A stretch of 64,000 nucleotides of DNA from Sphingomonas sp. GC_Shp_5 (GTDB taxonomy: Bacteria > Pseudomonadota > Alphaproteobacteria > Sphingomonadales > Sphingomonadaceae), in assembly GCF_026540855.1 (NCBI RefSeq), contig NZ_JALNUP010000006.1, forward strand, positions 113,183 to 177,182. Direction: 5' to 3'. Both the position numbers and the translations under genes were made by a program. Every line of letters begins with the position of its first letter. Position 1 is the first letter of the stretch. Below, piece after piece: positions 17,083 to 27,161 of the stretch. The notes under the pieces were generated by a model, which did no database searches, was not told the origin of the DNA, and saw only the letters and a list, made by a program, of their open reading frames with translations.

Positions 17083-19827
17083 ATGCCCAGCCGCTTCGAT
17101 CATCTCCCCAACCGCCGCGCCATCGTCGATCGCCGCGTGCTCGCCGAGCAGATCGCCGCGCTGACCGGTAGCGCGCAGCAGCTGCGCAGCCAGGCCACCG
17201 CGCTGCTCAAGACCGCGCTCGGCGCCGGTCGCGTCGAGATCGAGCGGCGGCTGATCGAGCATCCCTCGCGCGGCCTCGAAGCCTCCAACGCCCAGGCCTA
17301 TCTGGTCGACGCGCTGCTGCGCATCCTGTTTGATTTCGCCACCCAGCGCCTTCACCCGCTCGCCAACCCCACCACCGGCGAGCGGCTCACGCTGATCGCG
17401 GTCGGCGGTTATGGCCGCGCCGAGATGGCGCCTTATTCGGACGTCGACATCGGCTTCCTCACCCCGGCCCGCCAGACGCCCTGGGCCGAGCAGGTGATCG
17501 AATCGATGCTCTACGCGCTATGGGACCTCGGCTTGAAGATCGGCCATTCCAGCCGCTCGATCGACGAGATGGTCCGCCAGGCGCGGGCCGACGTCACCAT
17601 CCGCACCGCATTGCTCGAGGCGCGCTTCGTCTGTGGCGATACCACGCTCTACGACGAGGCCGCCAAGCGCTTCAAGGCGGACGTCCAGCACGGTACCGAG
17701 CGCCAGTTCATCGCCGACAAGCTCGCCGAACGCGACGCCCGCCACGTCAAGATGGGCGATACCCGCTATGTCGTCGAGCCCAACGTCAAGGAGGGCAAGG
17801 GCGGGCTGCGTGATCTCCACGCCTTGTTTTGGATCGGCAAATATATCTATGACGTCCAGCGCGGCGCCGATCTGGTCGAGGTCGGCCTGCTCACCAAGGC
17901 CGAATATCGGCTGTTCCACCGCGCCGACAATTTCCTCCAGGCGGTGCGCTGCCACCTCCACAGCATCACCCAGCGCGCCGAGGATCGGCTGACCTTCGAC
18001 GTCCAGCGCGAGATCGCAACGAGGATGCGCTTCTCCGACCGCCCGGGCAAACCCGCGGTCGAGCGCTTCATGCAATATTACTTTCTGCAGGCGAAGACGG
18101 TCGGCAACCTGTCCGGCGTCTTCCTCGCGCATCTCGACGAGCTGTTCGCGGCGCGCGGCAGCCGCTTCGGCCTGCCGACGATCCGCCGCCGCCCCGGCAA
18201 GCTCCACGGCTTCGTGCTCGATCGCGGCCGCCTCGCCCTGCCGCGTGATGACTTCTTCCGCGAGGATCCGGTGCGGCTGATCGAGATCTTCGCGCTCGCC
18301 GATCTCCACGGTGTCGAGATCCACCCGCTGGCGATGCGGGCGGCGGGGCGCGACGCCAAGCTGATCGACGACCATCGCGCCGATCCGCGCGCCAACGCGC
18401 TGTTCCTCGACGTGCTCACCTCGCCGCGCGATCCCGAGCTGGTGCTGCGCTGGATGAACGAAACCGGCGTGTTCGGCCGCTTCGTGCCCGATTTCGGCCG
18501 CGTCGTCGGCCAGATGCAGTTCGACATGTATCATCACTACACCGTCGACGAGCACACCATCCGCGCCATCGGCCTCCTCGCCCGGATCGACCAGGGCAGG
18601 CTCAAGGACGATCATCCGCTCGCTTCGGCGATCATCAAGCACGTCGTCTCGCACCGCGCGCTGTATGTCGCCGTGCTCATCCACGACATTGCCAAGGGCC
18701 GCGGCGGCGATCATTCGTTGCTCGGCGCCGAGGTCGCGGAGCGGCTCTGCCCGCGCCTGGGACTGAGCGCCGCCGAGACCGAGACCGTCGCCTGGCTGGT
18801 CCGCTATCACCTGCTGATGTCGGCCACCGCGTTCAAGCGCGACCTCTCCGATTTCAAGACCATCCTCGATTTCGCCGAGACGGTGCAGAGCCCCGAGCGG
18901 CTGCGCATGCTGCTGATCCTGACCATCGTCGATATCCGCGCGGTCGGCCCCGGGGTCTGGAACGGATGGAAGCGCCAGTTGCTCGGCGATCTCTACGAGG
19001 CGGCGGAGGAAGTGCTCCGCCTCGGCCACAAGCAGCGCGGCCGCGACGAGCGGATCGCGAGCCGCCAGGCGACACTGCGCGCCTCGCTCGGCTGGCCGGA
19101 CGACGCCTTCGACCGATTCGTCAGCCGCTTCCCCGAGGCCTATTGGATTGCCGAGCCTGACGACGTCCTTGCCCATAACGCCCGTTTCATCGCCGCCGCT
19201 GGCGATGCCGGGCTGGCGATCGACGCCCAAGTCTATCCCGGCCGCGGCGCGACGCTGGTGACGATCTACGCCGCCGATCATCCCGGCCTGTTCTATCGCA
19301 TCGCCGGCGCCATCCATGTCGCCGGCGGCAACATCATCGACGCGCGCATCCACACCACGCGCGACGGCATGGCGATCGACAATTTCCTGGTCCAGGATCC
19401 GTTCGGGCGCCCGTTCGACGATCTCGGGCAGCTTGCTCGGCTGAAGACCGCGATCGAGGACGCGCTCGCCAACCGCGGCAAGCTCACCGATCGCCTCGTC
19501 GCCAAGCCCGCCGCGCGCACCCGCGCCGATGCGTTCGACATCGCTCCCAACGTGCTGATCGACAATCACGCCTCCAACCGCTTCACCGTGGTGGAGGTGA
19601 ACGCCCGCGACCGGCCGGCGCTGCTCAACCAGCTCGCGCATGCGCTGTTCCAGTCCAAGGTGACGCTGCACTCGGCGCATGTCGCCACCTATGGCGAGCG
19701 CGCGGTGGACACCTTCTACGTCACCGATCTCACCGGCGACCGCATCACCGCGACGGCGCGGCTGCGCACTCTGGAGAAGCGGTTGCTGTCGGCCGCCGCG
19801 GGCGAGGAACTCGACCTGGCGGCGTGA
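17083..19827 (+). CDS. glnD: Bifunctional PII uridylyltransferase / uridylyl-removing enzyme
   Basis: A 914-residue GlnD, the primary nitrogen sensor that uridylylates PII proteins when glutamine is low and removes UMP when it is high. The nucleotidyltransferase domain has GGYGR (108-112) and SDVD (119-122). The HD domain follows (YHHYTVDEHTIRAIG, and HDIAKGRGGDHS). Two C-terminal ACT domains bind glutamine (around ADHPGLFYRIAGAIHVAGG and NARDRPALLNQLAHALFQSK). ATG 17083 gives MPSRFDHLPNRRAIVD. All motifs are intact, so both activities are expected. Confidence 0.96.
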   Translation: MPSRFDHLPNRRAIVDRRVLAEQIAALTGSAQQLRSQATALLKTALGAGRVEIERRLIEHPSRGLEASNAQAYLVDALLRILFDFATQRLHPLANPTTGERLTLIAVGGYGRAEMAPYSDVDIGFLTPARQTPWAEQVIESMLYALWDLGLKIGHSSRSIDEMVRQARADVTIRTALLEARFVCGDTTLYDEAAKRFKADVQHGTERQFIADKLAERDARHVKMGDTRYVVEPNVKEGKGGLRDLHALFWIGKYIYDVQRGADLVEVGLLTKAEYRLFHRADNFLQAVRCHLHSITQRAEDRLTFDVQREIATRMRFSDRPGKPAVERFMQYYFLQAKTVGNLSGVFLAHLDELFAARGSRFGLPTIRRRPGKLHGFVLDRGRLALPRDDFFREDPVRLIEIFALADLHGVEIHPLAMRAAGRDAKLIDDHRADPRANALFLDVLTSPRDPELVLRWMNETGVFGRFVPDFGRVVGQMQFDMYHHYTVDEHTIRAIGLLARIDQGRLKDDHPLASAIIKHVVSHRALYVAVLIHDIAKGRGGDHSLLGAEVAERLCPRLGLSAAETETVAWLVRYHLLMSATAFKRDLSDFKTILDFAETVQSPERLRMLLILTIVDIRAVGPGVWNGWKRQLLGDLYEAAEEVLRLGHKQRGRDERIASRQATLRASLGWPDDAFDRFVSRFPEAYWIAEPDDVLAHNARFIAAAGDAGLAIDAQVYPGRGATLVTIYAADHPGLFYRIAGAIHVAGGNIIDARIHTTRDGMAIDNFLVQDPFGRPFDDLGQLARLKTAIEDALANRGKLTDRLVAKPAARTRADAFDIAPNVLIDNHASNRFTVVEVNARDRPALLNQLAHALFQSKVTLHSAHVATYGERAVDTFYVTDLTGDRITATARLRTLEKRLLSAAAGEELDLAA

Positions 19828-19890
19828 CCATGGAACCCTGATGGCTGGTCGGCGCGTTTTGAGCGGCAATCACCTCCAGCGGAGACCATC

Positions 19891-20355
19891 ATGCTCGCTT
19901 CCTTCCTCATGGGCCTCGTCGGCGGCCAACGCGCCATGACTCCGCTCGCCACCGTTGCCATCGCCGCCGCCCGTGACGAGCTGCCCGCCGACAATGGCGC
20001 CCCCAAGCTCCTCGCCCATCCAGTGGTCGCCGCCGGCGCGCTCGCGCTCGCCGTTGCCGAGATGGCCGGCGACAAGCAGAAGACGGCGCCCGACCGCATC
20101 GTCCCTATCGGCCTCGCGGCGCGCTTCGTCACCTCGGCGATCGCCGGCGCCGCGCTGTCCTCGCACAAGCAGCGCTGGCTTGGCGCGGCGATCGGCGGCG
20201 CCACTGCGGTAGTCGCCTCCTACCCGGGCTGGCGTGCCCGCATGGCGGCGCTCGGCCGTTACGGCCAGACGCCGACCGGCTTCGTCGAGGATGCCGCGGT
20301 GGTTGCCGGTGCCGCCGCGATCACGCGCAACGCCGCCACGCTCGCCGCCGTCTGA
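19891..20355 (+). CDS. DUF4126-type membrane protein
   Basis: A 154-residue protein starting MLASFLMGLVGGQRAMTPLATVA, the characteristic opening of DUF4126 proteins (small integral membrane proteins of unknown function). Hydrophobic, Ala/Gly-rich segments lie at about 38-60, 70-90, 98-112 and 132-152. AGCGGAG-like sequence precedes the ATG. It follows glnD by 63 bases and could be co-transcribed. No function is assigned. Confidence 0.75.
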   Translation: MLASFLMGLVGGQRAMTPLATVAIAAARDELPADNGAPKLLAHPVVAAGALALAVAEMAGDKQKTAPDRIVPIGLAARFVTSAIAGAALSSHKQRWLGAAIGGATAVVASYPGWRARMAALGRYGQTPTGFVEDAAVVAGAAAITRNAATLAAV

Positions 20356-20360
20356 GCTGA

Positions 20361-20393
20361 TCGAGGACGAGGGCTGCTCGCCCTCGTCCTCGA
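20361..20393. terminator. Long hairpin between convergent DUF4126 and TonB-receptor genes
   Basis: TCGAGGACGAGGG pairs perfectly with CCCTCGTCCTCGA across a 7-base loop: 13 bp with no T-run. The position between convergent stops suggests a bidirectional terminator or 3' end stabiliser. Confidence 0.65.
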
Positions 20394-20396
20394 GAC

Positions 20397-23210
20397 CTAG
20401 AAGCGCGTCCGCAGCGTCACGCCATAGGTGCGCGGCTCGGCGAGGAACGAGGTGAAGATCTGGTTCCCCACTGCAAAGCTCGGGGCACCAAACCGCTGCA
20501 CCTGCGCCTGGCTGCCCGCGCCCTGGAATGGCGCGTTGAACGCTACCTGCTGATATTGCGTGTTGGTGAGGTTCTGCCCCCACACCTCCAGCGCCCAGGA
20601 CTGTTTGGGCCCGCGGATGCCAATGCGGGCGTTGAGCAGGAAGAAGCCATCCTGCTCTTTTTCGATGAACTTGTCGGACCCGGTGTTATAGTCCGAGGTC
20701 AGCCGGCCATCGACGTAGAACAAGGCGCTCAGCCCCGACGAACCGATCGGCGGCGACCAGCTTGCCGATGACGTCACGACATGACGCGGCGCGTTGGACA
20801 AGTCGCTGCCCGAGAGCAGGAACAGCGCCGCATCAAGCGCCTCGCCGCTCTCGCTGCCCACCAGATTATGCCGGAAGCGGGTGTCCGACAGCGTATAGCC
20901 AAGGCTGATCGAAACGTCGCGCGCCGGGAACACGCCCGCCTCGAGCTCGAAGCCCTGGCTGAGCACGCCATAGCCGGTCTTGCCAGTGCAAGTGCCGGTA
21001 GCCGAGCTGTTGTCGCCATCCGCGCCGTTGAGGCTGTCGCCGCAGGAGGTGAGGTTCTGGACGATGTAGTTGGTGCCATTGAAGGTGTTGAGCTGGAAGT
21101 TCTTGAACTCCTGGCGGAAGCCAGCAGCGTTGAAGGTGAACTGCGGGCTGGTGTATTTCAGCCCCACTTCATAGGCGTTCACCGTCTCGGGATCGAAGCG
21201 CAGCCGGCTGGCGCTGGCGTTGGTCGGCGACGTGAACACATTGGCCGATAAGTCCGAACGATCGAGGTTGTACCCGCCCGCCTTATAGCCGCGCGAATAT
21301 GAGGCGTAGAGCAGCAGGTCGGACACCGGCTTGTACGAGATGACGCCGGTGCCGGTGAACTCGCCCTCACTGATCCTGTCCTGAAGATCGAGCGCATTGA
21401 GCGCCGAGGTTGAATTGCCGGTGCAGGTAAGCGTGATGATGCCGCCGAGCAGCGATTGTAGCGAGGCGAATGCCGGATTGGCCAGGAACGGGCTCAGCGC
21501 CGCCTGCTGGGCGGGGCACACGGTGTTGTTGTTGTTGAAATCGGCGTGGAAGTCTTTGCGCTCATGGGTGTAGCGCAAGCCGCCGGTAATGCTCAGCTTG
21601 TCGGTGATCTTGAAGATATTGTGGGTGAAGAAGGCGTAATTCTCGCCATCCTGATAATAGGTCGAGCGAGTGTCGCCGAGGTCGTTGAGCGTCGACAGCC
21701 GAGTGACGCCCCCGATCACGATCGGCGCGGCAGCCCCCAGCGAGGCTGTCAGCGCCGCGCGCCCGGTCGGGCTCAGGCAACCAGGGGCACTCGGATTGCG
21801 CAGCACCGCCGCCGGGTTGATCGTGGCGACGACCCGGCAGGCGGCGAACGCGCCATATTGGGTGCCGAACTTGAGGTTGTCGGCGACGACGATGTCTTCC
21901 TTGGAATAATAGCCGCCGATCAGCCAATCGAGCTTGCCGCCGAACGCCTCGCCGTTGAGCCGCAACTCTTGGCTGAAAGTGTGGAACTGGCGATAGCTGT
22001 TGCCGTCGTCGGGCCGATAGCCGATGTCGAGATTGCCATAGTCGATGTCAGAGGCGCCGCCCGACTTATACTCGCGATAGGCGGTGATCGAGGTCAGGGC
22101 GGCGCCGCCGAAATTCCAGTCGAGCTGCGCCGATCCGCCATAATCCTTGGTGACATTGGCATAGTCGCGGCCGGGGGTGAAGGCGATCTGGCGATTGTAC
22201 GGATCACCGGCGCTCGGGAAGATTGCCCCCAGCGACTGCATCACCTGGACGATACGATTGCCCGCGGGATTGATGGTGAAATCGCCCGGCACGCCCGGCG
22301 TGGGATCAATCTTTTCGCGCAAGTCGGTGTAGACCGCGCCGCAGCATTTCTCGTCGCGGCGGGTATAATCGCCGATCAGCCGCAGCGAGATGTCCGGCGT
22401 CGGCTCGAACAGCAACTGGCCGCGGACGAAGTAGCGATTACGATCGTTATAGTCGGTGTCGTTGACGACATCGCGGTAGAAGCCGTCACGCTTGCTGGCG
22501 ACGCCGTCGATCCGGAACGCCAGTTTGTCCTTGATGATCGGCCCGGTGATGCCGATCGCCGAGCGCAACGCATCGTAATTGCCATAGCTGACCTCGGCAT
22601 AGCCGCCGAACTGATATTGCGGCAGCTTGGTGATGACGTTGATCGTGCCAGCGGACGCGTTACGGCCCGACAGCGTGCCCTGCGGTCCGCGCAGCACCTC
22701 GATCCGGTCGACTTCGCCCAGATCGTTGAGCCCGGAGCCGGTGCGGCTGCGGTAGACGCCGTCGATGAACACCGCGACCGAACTTTCGAGCCCGGGATTG
22801 TCGCCGACGGTGCCGATACCGCGAATGCGGGCGGAGGCATTGGCCTCCGAGCCGGTCGACGACACCAGCAGTGACGGCGTGAGCTGCGTCATCTGGCGGA
22901 TGTCGGTGGCGCCCGAATTCTGCAGCGCCTCGGTGCTCACCGCCGAAATCGCGATCGGCACGTTGGAGAGGCGCTCGGCACGGCGCGTCGCGGTGATGAT
23001 GATATCGTCGTTATAATATCGGGTACGGTCGGTCGCGACGGGCTGCCCCTGGTCGACAGAGGCATTGGCGGCAGCGCCCGGCGTACTGGCCTGCGCCTCG
23101 GCCTGCGTTGTCGCCGCATCGGTCGGTTGCTGAGAGGGTGCCTGCTGTGCGAGGGCAGGTGCCGCAATCGCGATGGTCGCGGCGGATAGCAGATACGCGG
23201 TCAGGCGCAT
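20397..23210 (-). CDS. TonB-dependent outer-membrane receptor
   Basis: A 937-residue receptor. The signal peptide is MRLTAYLLSAATIAIAAPALAQ. After a Gln/Ala-rich linker comes the plug domain: DDIIITATRRAERLSNVPIAI, then SARIRGIGTVGDNPGLESSVAVFIDGVYRSR and VDRIEVLRGPQGTLSGRNASAGTINVITK. The barrel follows and ends in the outer-membrane signature ...EPRTYGVTLRTRF with terminal Phe. This is the large iron-complex/substrate receptor type abundant in Sphingomonadales. The ligand is unknown; no sugar-utilisation or siderophore genes adjoin it. No extended N-terminal STN signalling domain is seen. Confidence 0.93.
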   Translation of the reverse strand: MRLTAYLLSAATIAIAAPALAQQAPSQQPTDAATTQAEAQASTPGAAANASVDQGQPVATDRTRYYNDDIIITATRRAERLSNVPIAISAVSTEALQNSGATDIRQMTQLTPSLLVSSTGSEANASARIRGIGTVGDNPGLESSVAVFIDGVYRSRTGSGLNDLGEVDRIEVLRGPQGTLSGRNASAGTINVITKLPQYQFGGYAEVSYGNYDALRSAIGITGPIIKDKLAFRIDGVASKRDGFYRDVVNDTDYNDRNRYFVRGQLLFEPTPDISLRLIGDYTRRDEKCCGAVYTDLREKIDPTPGVPGDFTINPAGNRIVQVMQSLGAIFPSAGDPYNRQIAFTPGRDYANVTKDYGGSAQLDWNFGGAALTSITAYREYKSGGASDIDYGNLDIGYRPDDGNSYRQFHTFSQELRLNGEAFGGKLDWLIGGYYSKEDIVVADNLKFGTQYGAFAACRVVATINPAAVLRNPSAPGCLSPTGRAALTASLGAAAPIVIGGVTRLSTLNDLGDTRSTYYQDGENYAFFTHNIFKITDKLSITGGLRYTHERKDFHADFNNNNTVCPAQQAALSPFLANPAFASLQSLLGGIITLTCTGNSTSALNALDLQDRISEGEFTGTGVISYKPVSDLLLYASYSRGYKAGGYNLDRSDLSANVFTSPTNASASRLRFDPETVNAYEVGLKYTSPQFTFNAAGFRQEFKNFQLNTFNGTNYIVQNLTSCGDSLNGADGDNSSATGTCTGKTGYGVLSQGFELEAGVFPARDVSISLGYTLSDTRFRHNLVGSESGEALDAALFLLSGSDLSNAPRHVVTSSASWSPPIGSSGLSALFYVDGRLTSDYNTGSDKFIEKEQDGFFLLNARIGIRGPKQSWALEVWGQNLTNTQYQQVAFNAPFQGAGSQAQVQRFGAPSFAVGNQIFTSFLAEPRTYGVTLRTRF

Positions 23211-23341
23211 GATGGTCCTCTCCCTGGTCGAACCCTGTTTTTGAACTTCGGGTTTCTTCAGGAAGCTAGGATCGCCCCTGCGTCAGCGTCCAATTATTTC
23301 GCCGCGTAACCGCATTTTCCAAAACAGTGTATCCCATACGC

Positions 23342-23371
23342 AACACCGGGCCTGTTGCCAGACCCGGTGTT
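23342..23371 (-). terminator. Probable infC terminator hairpin
   Basis: AACACCGGG and CCCGGTGTT form a 9-bp stem with a 12-base loop downstream of infC and upstream of the TonB-receptor gene. A T-run is lacking, so termination would be weak or Rho-assisted. Confidence 0.5.
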
Positions 23372-23418
23372 CGAATCGCGTTGTCGCTGCGCCTGGGAAG
23401 CCGGATGGCGGCGCAGAC

Positions 23419-23964
23419 TTACTTGGGCGCGAGCACCATGAGCATCTGCCGGCCTTCCATGCGTGGATAGGCCTCCACCTTGGCGATCTCGGTGACCTGC
23501 TCGGCGACGCGCTGCAGCACCGCCATGCCGAGCTGGCCGTGGCTGAGCTCGCGACCGCGGAAGCGCATGGTCACCTTGACCTTGTCACCCTCCTCGATGA
23601 ACTCGGCGACCTTCTTCATCTTGGTGTCGTAATCGTGATCGTCGATGTTCGGACGCATCTTGATCTCCTTGATCTCCTGCGTCTTCTGCGACTTGCGGGC
23701 GAGATTCGCCTTCTTCTGCGCCTCGTACTTGAACTTGCCGACGTCGAGGAACTTGGCGACGGGCGGATCCGCATTCGGCGACACCTCAACCAGATCCAAG
23801 CCGATTTCCTGCGCCTGCGCCATCGCCTCGCGCGTGTACATCACGCCAAGATTCTCACCCTCATGGTCGATCACGCGGACCTTGGGGCTGACGATCCACT
23901 CGTTAAAGCGGGGACCATTCATTGGCGGCGCCTGATTGGGTCGGCGCATCATGGGAGGACGTAT
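23419..23964 (-). CDS. infC: Translation initiation factor IF-3
   Basis: A 181-residue IF-3, which keeps 30S subunits free and proofreads start codons. Visible are [18 protein letters not shown], the N-domain and linker ([18 protein letters not shown]), and the C-domain ([33 protein letters not shown]). The start chosen is ATA at 23964: AGGAG ends exactly 8 bases before it, whereas the first ATG (23952, MMRRPNQ) is 20 bases from that site and has none of its own. E. coli infC uses AUU for self-regulation. The ATG start would shorten the protein by four residues. The gene follows thrS as in other bacteria, but rpmI and rplT are not next. Confidence 0.9.
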   Translation of the reverse strand: MRPPMMRRPNQAPPMNGPRFNEWIVSPKVRVIDHEGENLGVMYTREAMAQAQEIGLDLVEVSPNADPPVAKFLDVGKFKYEAQKKANLARKSQKTQEIKEIKMRPNIDDHDYDTKMKKVAEFIEEGDKVKVTMRFRGRELSHGQLGMAVLQRVAEQVTEIAKVEAYPRMEGRQMLMVLAPK

Positions 23965-24080
23965 GGGTATTGCTCCTGTGGTGGTTAAGGCCGGTATATA
24001 GTGTTTCGGCAGCCGTTTTAAAAGGATGTCGGTGGGTGTGCGCCAACCTGGGTTGAAGTGAGCACACCGTCGCCCCTCCC

Positions 24081-24114
24081 CTGCGTCATCCCGTGTCACA
24101 CAGGGATGACGCAG
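24081..24114. repeat. Perfect hairpin in the thrS-infC spacer
   Basis: CTGCGTCATCCC pairs with GGGATGACGCAG (12 bp) across a 10-base centre that itself has GTGT/ACAC symmetry. It shares the GTCATCCC...GGGATGAC arms of the REP family. It lies just after thrS and about 120 bases before the infC start, so it may end or attenuate thrS transcription. Confidence 0.6.
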
Positions 24115-24126
24115 GATCCGTCGCGA

Positions 24127-26136
24127 TCAGCGCAGATCGGGGGCCAGCGCCTCCTGGCGGAGCTGCTCTGTCACCGCGGCGAGGCTGAGCATTTCCTGGC
24201 CCTGGCTGCCGAGTCGCCGCACCGCCACGGTGCCCTCCTCGGCCTCGCGCTTGCCCACAACCAGCAGGTTGGGAACCTTGGCCAGGCTGTGCTCGCGCAC
24301 CTTATAGTTGATCTTCTCGTTGCGCAGGTCCGTCTCCACCCGCAGCCCCGCCTTGCGCAGCTCGGCGGCGACCTCGAGGGCATAATCGTCCGCGTCGGAG
24401 ACGATCGTCGCCACCACCACCTGGACCGGCGCCAGCCAAAGCGGGAAGCGCCCGGCGTGATGCTCGATCAGAATGCCGATAAAGCGCTCGAACGTGCCGA
24501 GGATGGCGCGATGAAGCATCACCGGGCGATGGCGGTTGCCGTCTTCGCCGACATAGCTCGCGTCGAGTCGCTCGGGCAGCACGCGGTCCGACTGGATGGT
24601 GCCGACCTGCCAGGTGCGGCCGATCGCATCGGTCAGGTGAAATTCGAGCTTTGGCGCATAGAAGGCGCCCTCGCCCGGCAGCTCCTCGAACTTGGCGAGG
24701 ATGCCCTCGCTCAGCTGCGAGGTGAGCACCGCCTGGCGCAGCTCGTCCTCTGCCTGGTCCCACATCGCGTCGTCGCCGAAGCGCTTGTCGGGGCGCAACG
24801 CGAGCTTGATCGCATAATCCTCGAAGCCGAGATCGCGATAGACACTGTCGAGCAACTCGCAGAACTGCTGCACCTCGGCGACCAGCTGATCCTCGCGGAC
24901 GAAGATGTGAGCATCGTCCTGGGTGAACTGGCGTACCCGCATGATCCCGTGCAACGCGCCATGGGGCTCGTTACGGTGGCAGCAGCCGAATTCGGCCATG
25001 CGGATCGGCAGGTCGCGGTAGCTCTTGATCCCCTGGCGGAAGATCAGCACGTGCGCCGGGCAGTTCATCGGCTTCAAGGCCATAAGATCGGCGGTGCCGC
25101 TGAAAATCGCCGCGTCATCCTCAGTGCCGGGAATCTCGTCCGGCACCACGAACATGTTCTCGCGATACTTACCCCAATGGCCGGACTGCTCCCACTGGCG
25201 CGCGTCCATCAGCTGCGGCGTCTTCACTTCGGCATAGCCTGCGGCATCGAGCCGGCGGCGCATATAGGCCTCCATCGCCCGCCACAGGATATAGCCCTTG
25301 GGGTGCCAGAACACCGAGCCCTGCGCCTCGGGCTGGAGGTGGAACAGGTCCATCTCCGCGCCGATCTTGCGGTGATCGCGCTTGGCCGCCTCTTCCAGGC
25401 GGAACAGGTGCTGGTCTAGCTGCTTCTTGGTGAGCCAGCCGGTGCCGTAGACGCGGCTCAGCATCGCGTTGTTCTGGTCCCCGCGCCAATAAGCGCCCGA
25501 CACGCGGGTGAGCTTGAACGCGGCGGGATCGAGCTTGCCGGTCGAGGGCATGTGCGGCCCGCGGCACATGTCGAGCCACTCGCCCTGTCGATAGATCGTC
25601 AGCTCCTCGCCTTCGGGCAGCTCGGCGGCCCATTCGGCCTTGAAGCGCTCACCCTGCGCGTTCCAGCGATCGATCAACTCCTGGCGCGTCCACACCTCGC
25701 GTACGAACGGCTCGTTGCGGGCGATGATGGCGCGCATCTCGGCCTCGATCGCAGGCAGGTCGTCATCGGTGAACGGGCGATCCTTGCCATCGATCTTGGG
25801 CGGCGCGAAATCATAATAGAAGCCGTCCTCTGTCGCCGGACCGAAGGTGATCTGCGTGCCCGGGAACAGATGCTGCACCGCCTCGGCCATCACATGCGCG
25901 AAATCGTGGCGGGCGAGCTCAAGCGCATCGGCTTCGTCGCGCATCGTGATCAGCGCGAGATCCGTGTCTTTCTCGAAAGGGCGAGACAGATCGCGAACCT
26001 CGCCATCGATCCGAGCGGCGATCGCCGCCTTGGCAAGGCCGGGGCCAATGGCGGCGGCCACGTCCGCCGGGGTAGTCCCCGGGGCTACCTCGCGGACGGA
26101 ACCGTCGGGCAGCGTGATGCGGAACATGGCGGACAT
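24127..26136 (-). CDS. thrS: Threonine-tRNA ligase
   Basis: A 669-residue class II aminoacyl-tRNA synthetase that charges tRNA-Thr. Domains in order: TGS ([14 protein letters not shown]), SAD editing domain with the HxxxH metal site ([16 protein letters not shown]), catalytic core ([14 protein letters not shown] with the zinc Cys, then motif 2 [33 protein letters not shown]) and the anticodon-binding domain ([11 protein letters not shown]). All are intact and the length is normal. ATG 26136 is used; ATG 26127 is an alternative. It precedes infC on the same strand. Confidence 0.97.
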   Translation of the reverse strand: MSAMFRITLPDGSVREVAPGTTPADVAAAIGPGLAKAAIAARIDGEVRDLSRPFEKDTDLALITMRDEADALELARHDFAHVMAEAVQHLFPGTQITFGPATEDGFYYDFAPPKIDGKDRPFTDDDLPAIEAEMRAIIARNEPFVREVWTRQELIDRWNAQGERFKAEWAAELPEGEELTIYRQGEWLDMCRGPHMPSTGKLDPAAFKLTRVSGAYWRGDQNNAMLSRVYGTGWLTKKQLDQHLFRLEEAAKRDHRKIGAEMDLFHLQPEAQGSVFWHPKGYILWRAMEAYMRRRLDAAGYAEVKTPQLMDARQWEQSGHWGKYRENMFVVPDEIPGTEDDAAIFSGTADLMALKPMNCPAHVLIFRQGIKSYRDLPIRMAEFGCCHRNEPHGALHGIMRVRQFTQDDAHIFVREDQLVAEVQQFCELLDSVYRDLGFEDYAIKLALRPDKRFGDDAMWDQAEDELRQAVLTSQLSEGILAKFEELPGEGAFYAPKLEFHLTDAIGRTWQVGTIQSDRVLPERLDASYVGEDGNRHRPVMLHRAILGTFERFIGILIEHHAGRFPLWLAPVQVVVATIVSDADDYALEVAAELRKAGLRVETDLRNEKINYKVREHSLAKVPNLLVVGKREAEEGTVAVRRLGSQGQEMLSLAAVTEQLRQEALAPDLR

Positions 26137-26247
26137 GACAGGCTTTCATTGGGTGAAAGGAGGCGCGGCTTATGCCGTCGCCGCCGTCATATAGGCAAGC
26201 GGTGCGCGCGCGTCATCCCGGCGTTACGCGGCGGGTGGCGGATGTGG

Positions 26248-27063
26248 TCACGCGATCCCGAACGGCACCACATGGTTCGCCTGGCTATGCCCGATCTCCG
26301 CCCGCCCGAGATAAGGCACGCCGAGTTCCCGGCACCAGCGATCCATCATGAACTCCAGCGTCTCGCCCCATTCGGGTTCATTGGGGGTGATGTCGTTGAC
26401 GATCCCCAGCCGCACTCCCGCCAATCCCTTGAGCTGGGTGGCATGAGCCATGTGGAACAGCAGCCGGTCGATATTGTACATCGCCTCGGACACCTCCTCG
26501 ATCAGCAGCACGTGATCGGTGAGGTCCGGCAGCCATGGCGTGCCGATCAGCGCGCCAAGGATCGAGAGGTTGAACGCCGCCGCCGGCCGCCCGTCGAGCC
26601 CTGGTTCCAGCCCCTGACGGTCGCCTCGCGCCAGCCAGCCGAGCGAACGCGCGACGGTCGCATCGCCGCCCTTGCGGCGGATGTCGCTCGCCATCGGCCC
26701 GTGCGCCGGCCGGCCGATCCCGCGCGCGTAAAGGGCGCCGAGCAGGAACCCCATGTCCGAATAGCCCAGATACGCCTTGTGCCGCGCCGCCGCCCCGAGC
26801 TGCGGCATCACCGTCGAGAGGATGCGGTTGGAGCCATAGCCGCCCCGCAGGAACCAGATCGCGTCGAATCCGGGATCGTTGGCATAGTCGAGAAACGCCG
26901 CCGCCCGGCGCGCGTCCGATCCGGCGAAATGGCCGTCGACCTCGAAACATTGCGGGTGGAAGACGAGATCGACCTCGGGATAGGCTAAAGCCGCGAACGC
27001 GCTGACCGGAGCGACGACGTCGTGATTGCCGATGCTCGCCAGCGCGAGAATGCCGATCTTCAC
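26248..27063 (-). CDS. LD-carboxypeptidase (muramoyltetrapeptide carboxypeptidase)
   Basis: A 271-residue member of peptidase family S66, which removes the terminal D-Ala from tetrapeptides during peptidoglycan recycling. Visible are RGGYGSNRIL, the nucleophile region YLGYSDMGFLLGAL (Ser in GYSD), the Glu region IEEVSEAMYNIDRLL and the His near the end (IGHSQANHVVPFG). The cytoplasmic location is supported by the lack of a signal peptide. The GTG at 27063 (VKIGILALAS), with GGGGA upstream, is preferred over the longer frame whose first 19 residues look non-coding. It is divergent from a MurC-like ligase with a 98-base spacer. Confidence 0.88.
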   Translation of the reverse strand: MKIGILALASIGNHDVVAPVSAFAALAYPEVDLVFHPQCFEVDGHFAGSDARRAAAFLDYANDPGFDAIWFLRGGYGSNRILSTVMPQLGAAARHKAYLGYSDMGFLLGALYARGIGRPAHGPMASDIRRKGGDATVARSLGWLARGDRQGLEPGLDGRPAAAFNLSILGALIGTPWLPDLTDHVLLIEEVSEAMYNIDRLLFHMAHATQLKGLAGVRLGIVNDITPNEPEWGETLEFMMDRWCRELGVPYLGRAEIGHSQANHVVPFGIA

Positions 27064-27161
27064 TCCGATTATCCCCACATTCGTCCGCCGGCAGCGGCTA
27101 CCGGGCCCGACAATCCACACAGACCTTGCCCGCCGCCGCCCGTCTCGACTAGCCCGGCACC

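Noticed and set aside
17518..19869. A 783-residue open frame antisense to glnD
   Set aside because: High-GC shadow with Asp/Arg/Gly/Glu/Val bias and no recognisable domain.
23211..23418. Cobalamin or other riboswitch upstream of the first TonB receptor
   Set aside because: No B12-box or other conserved riboswitch core was found; only a hairpin that suits the end of infC.
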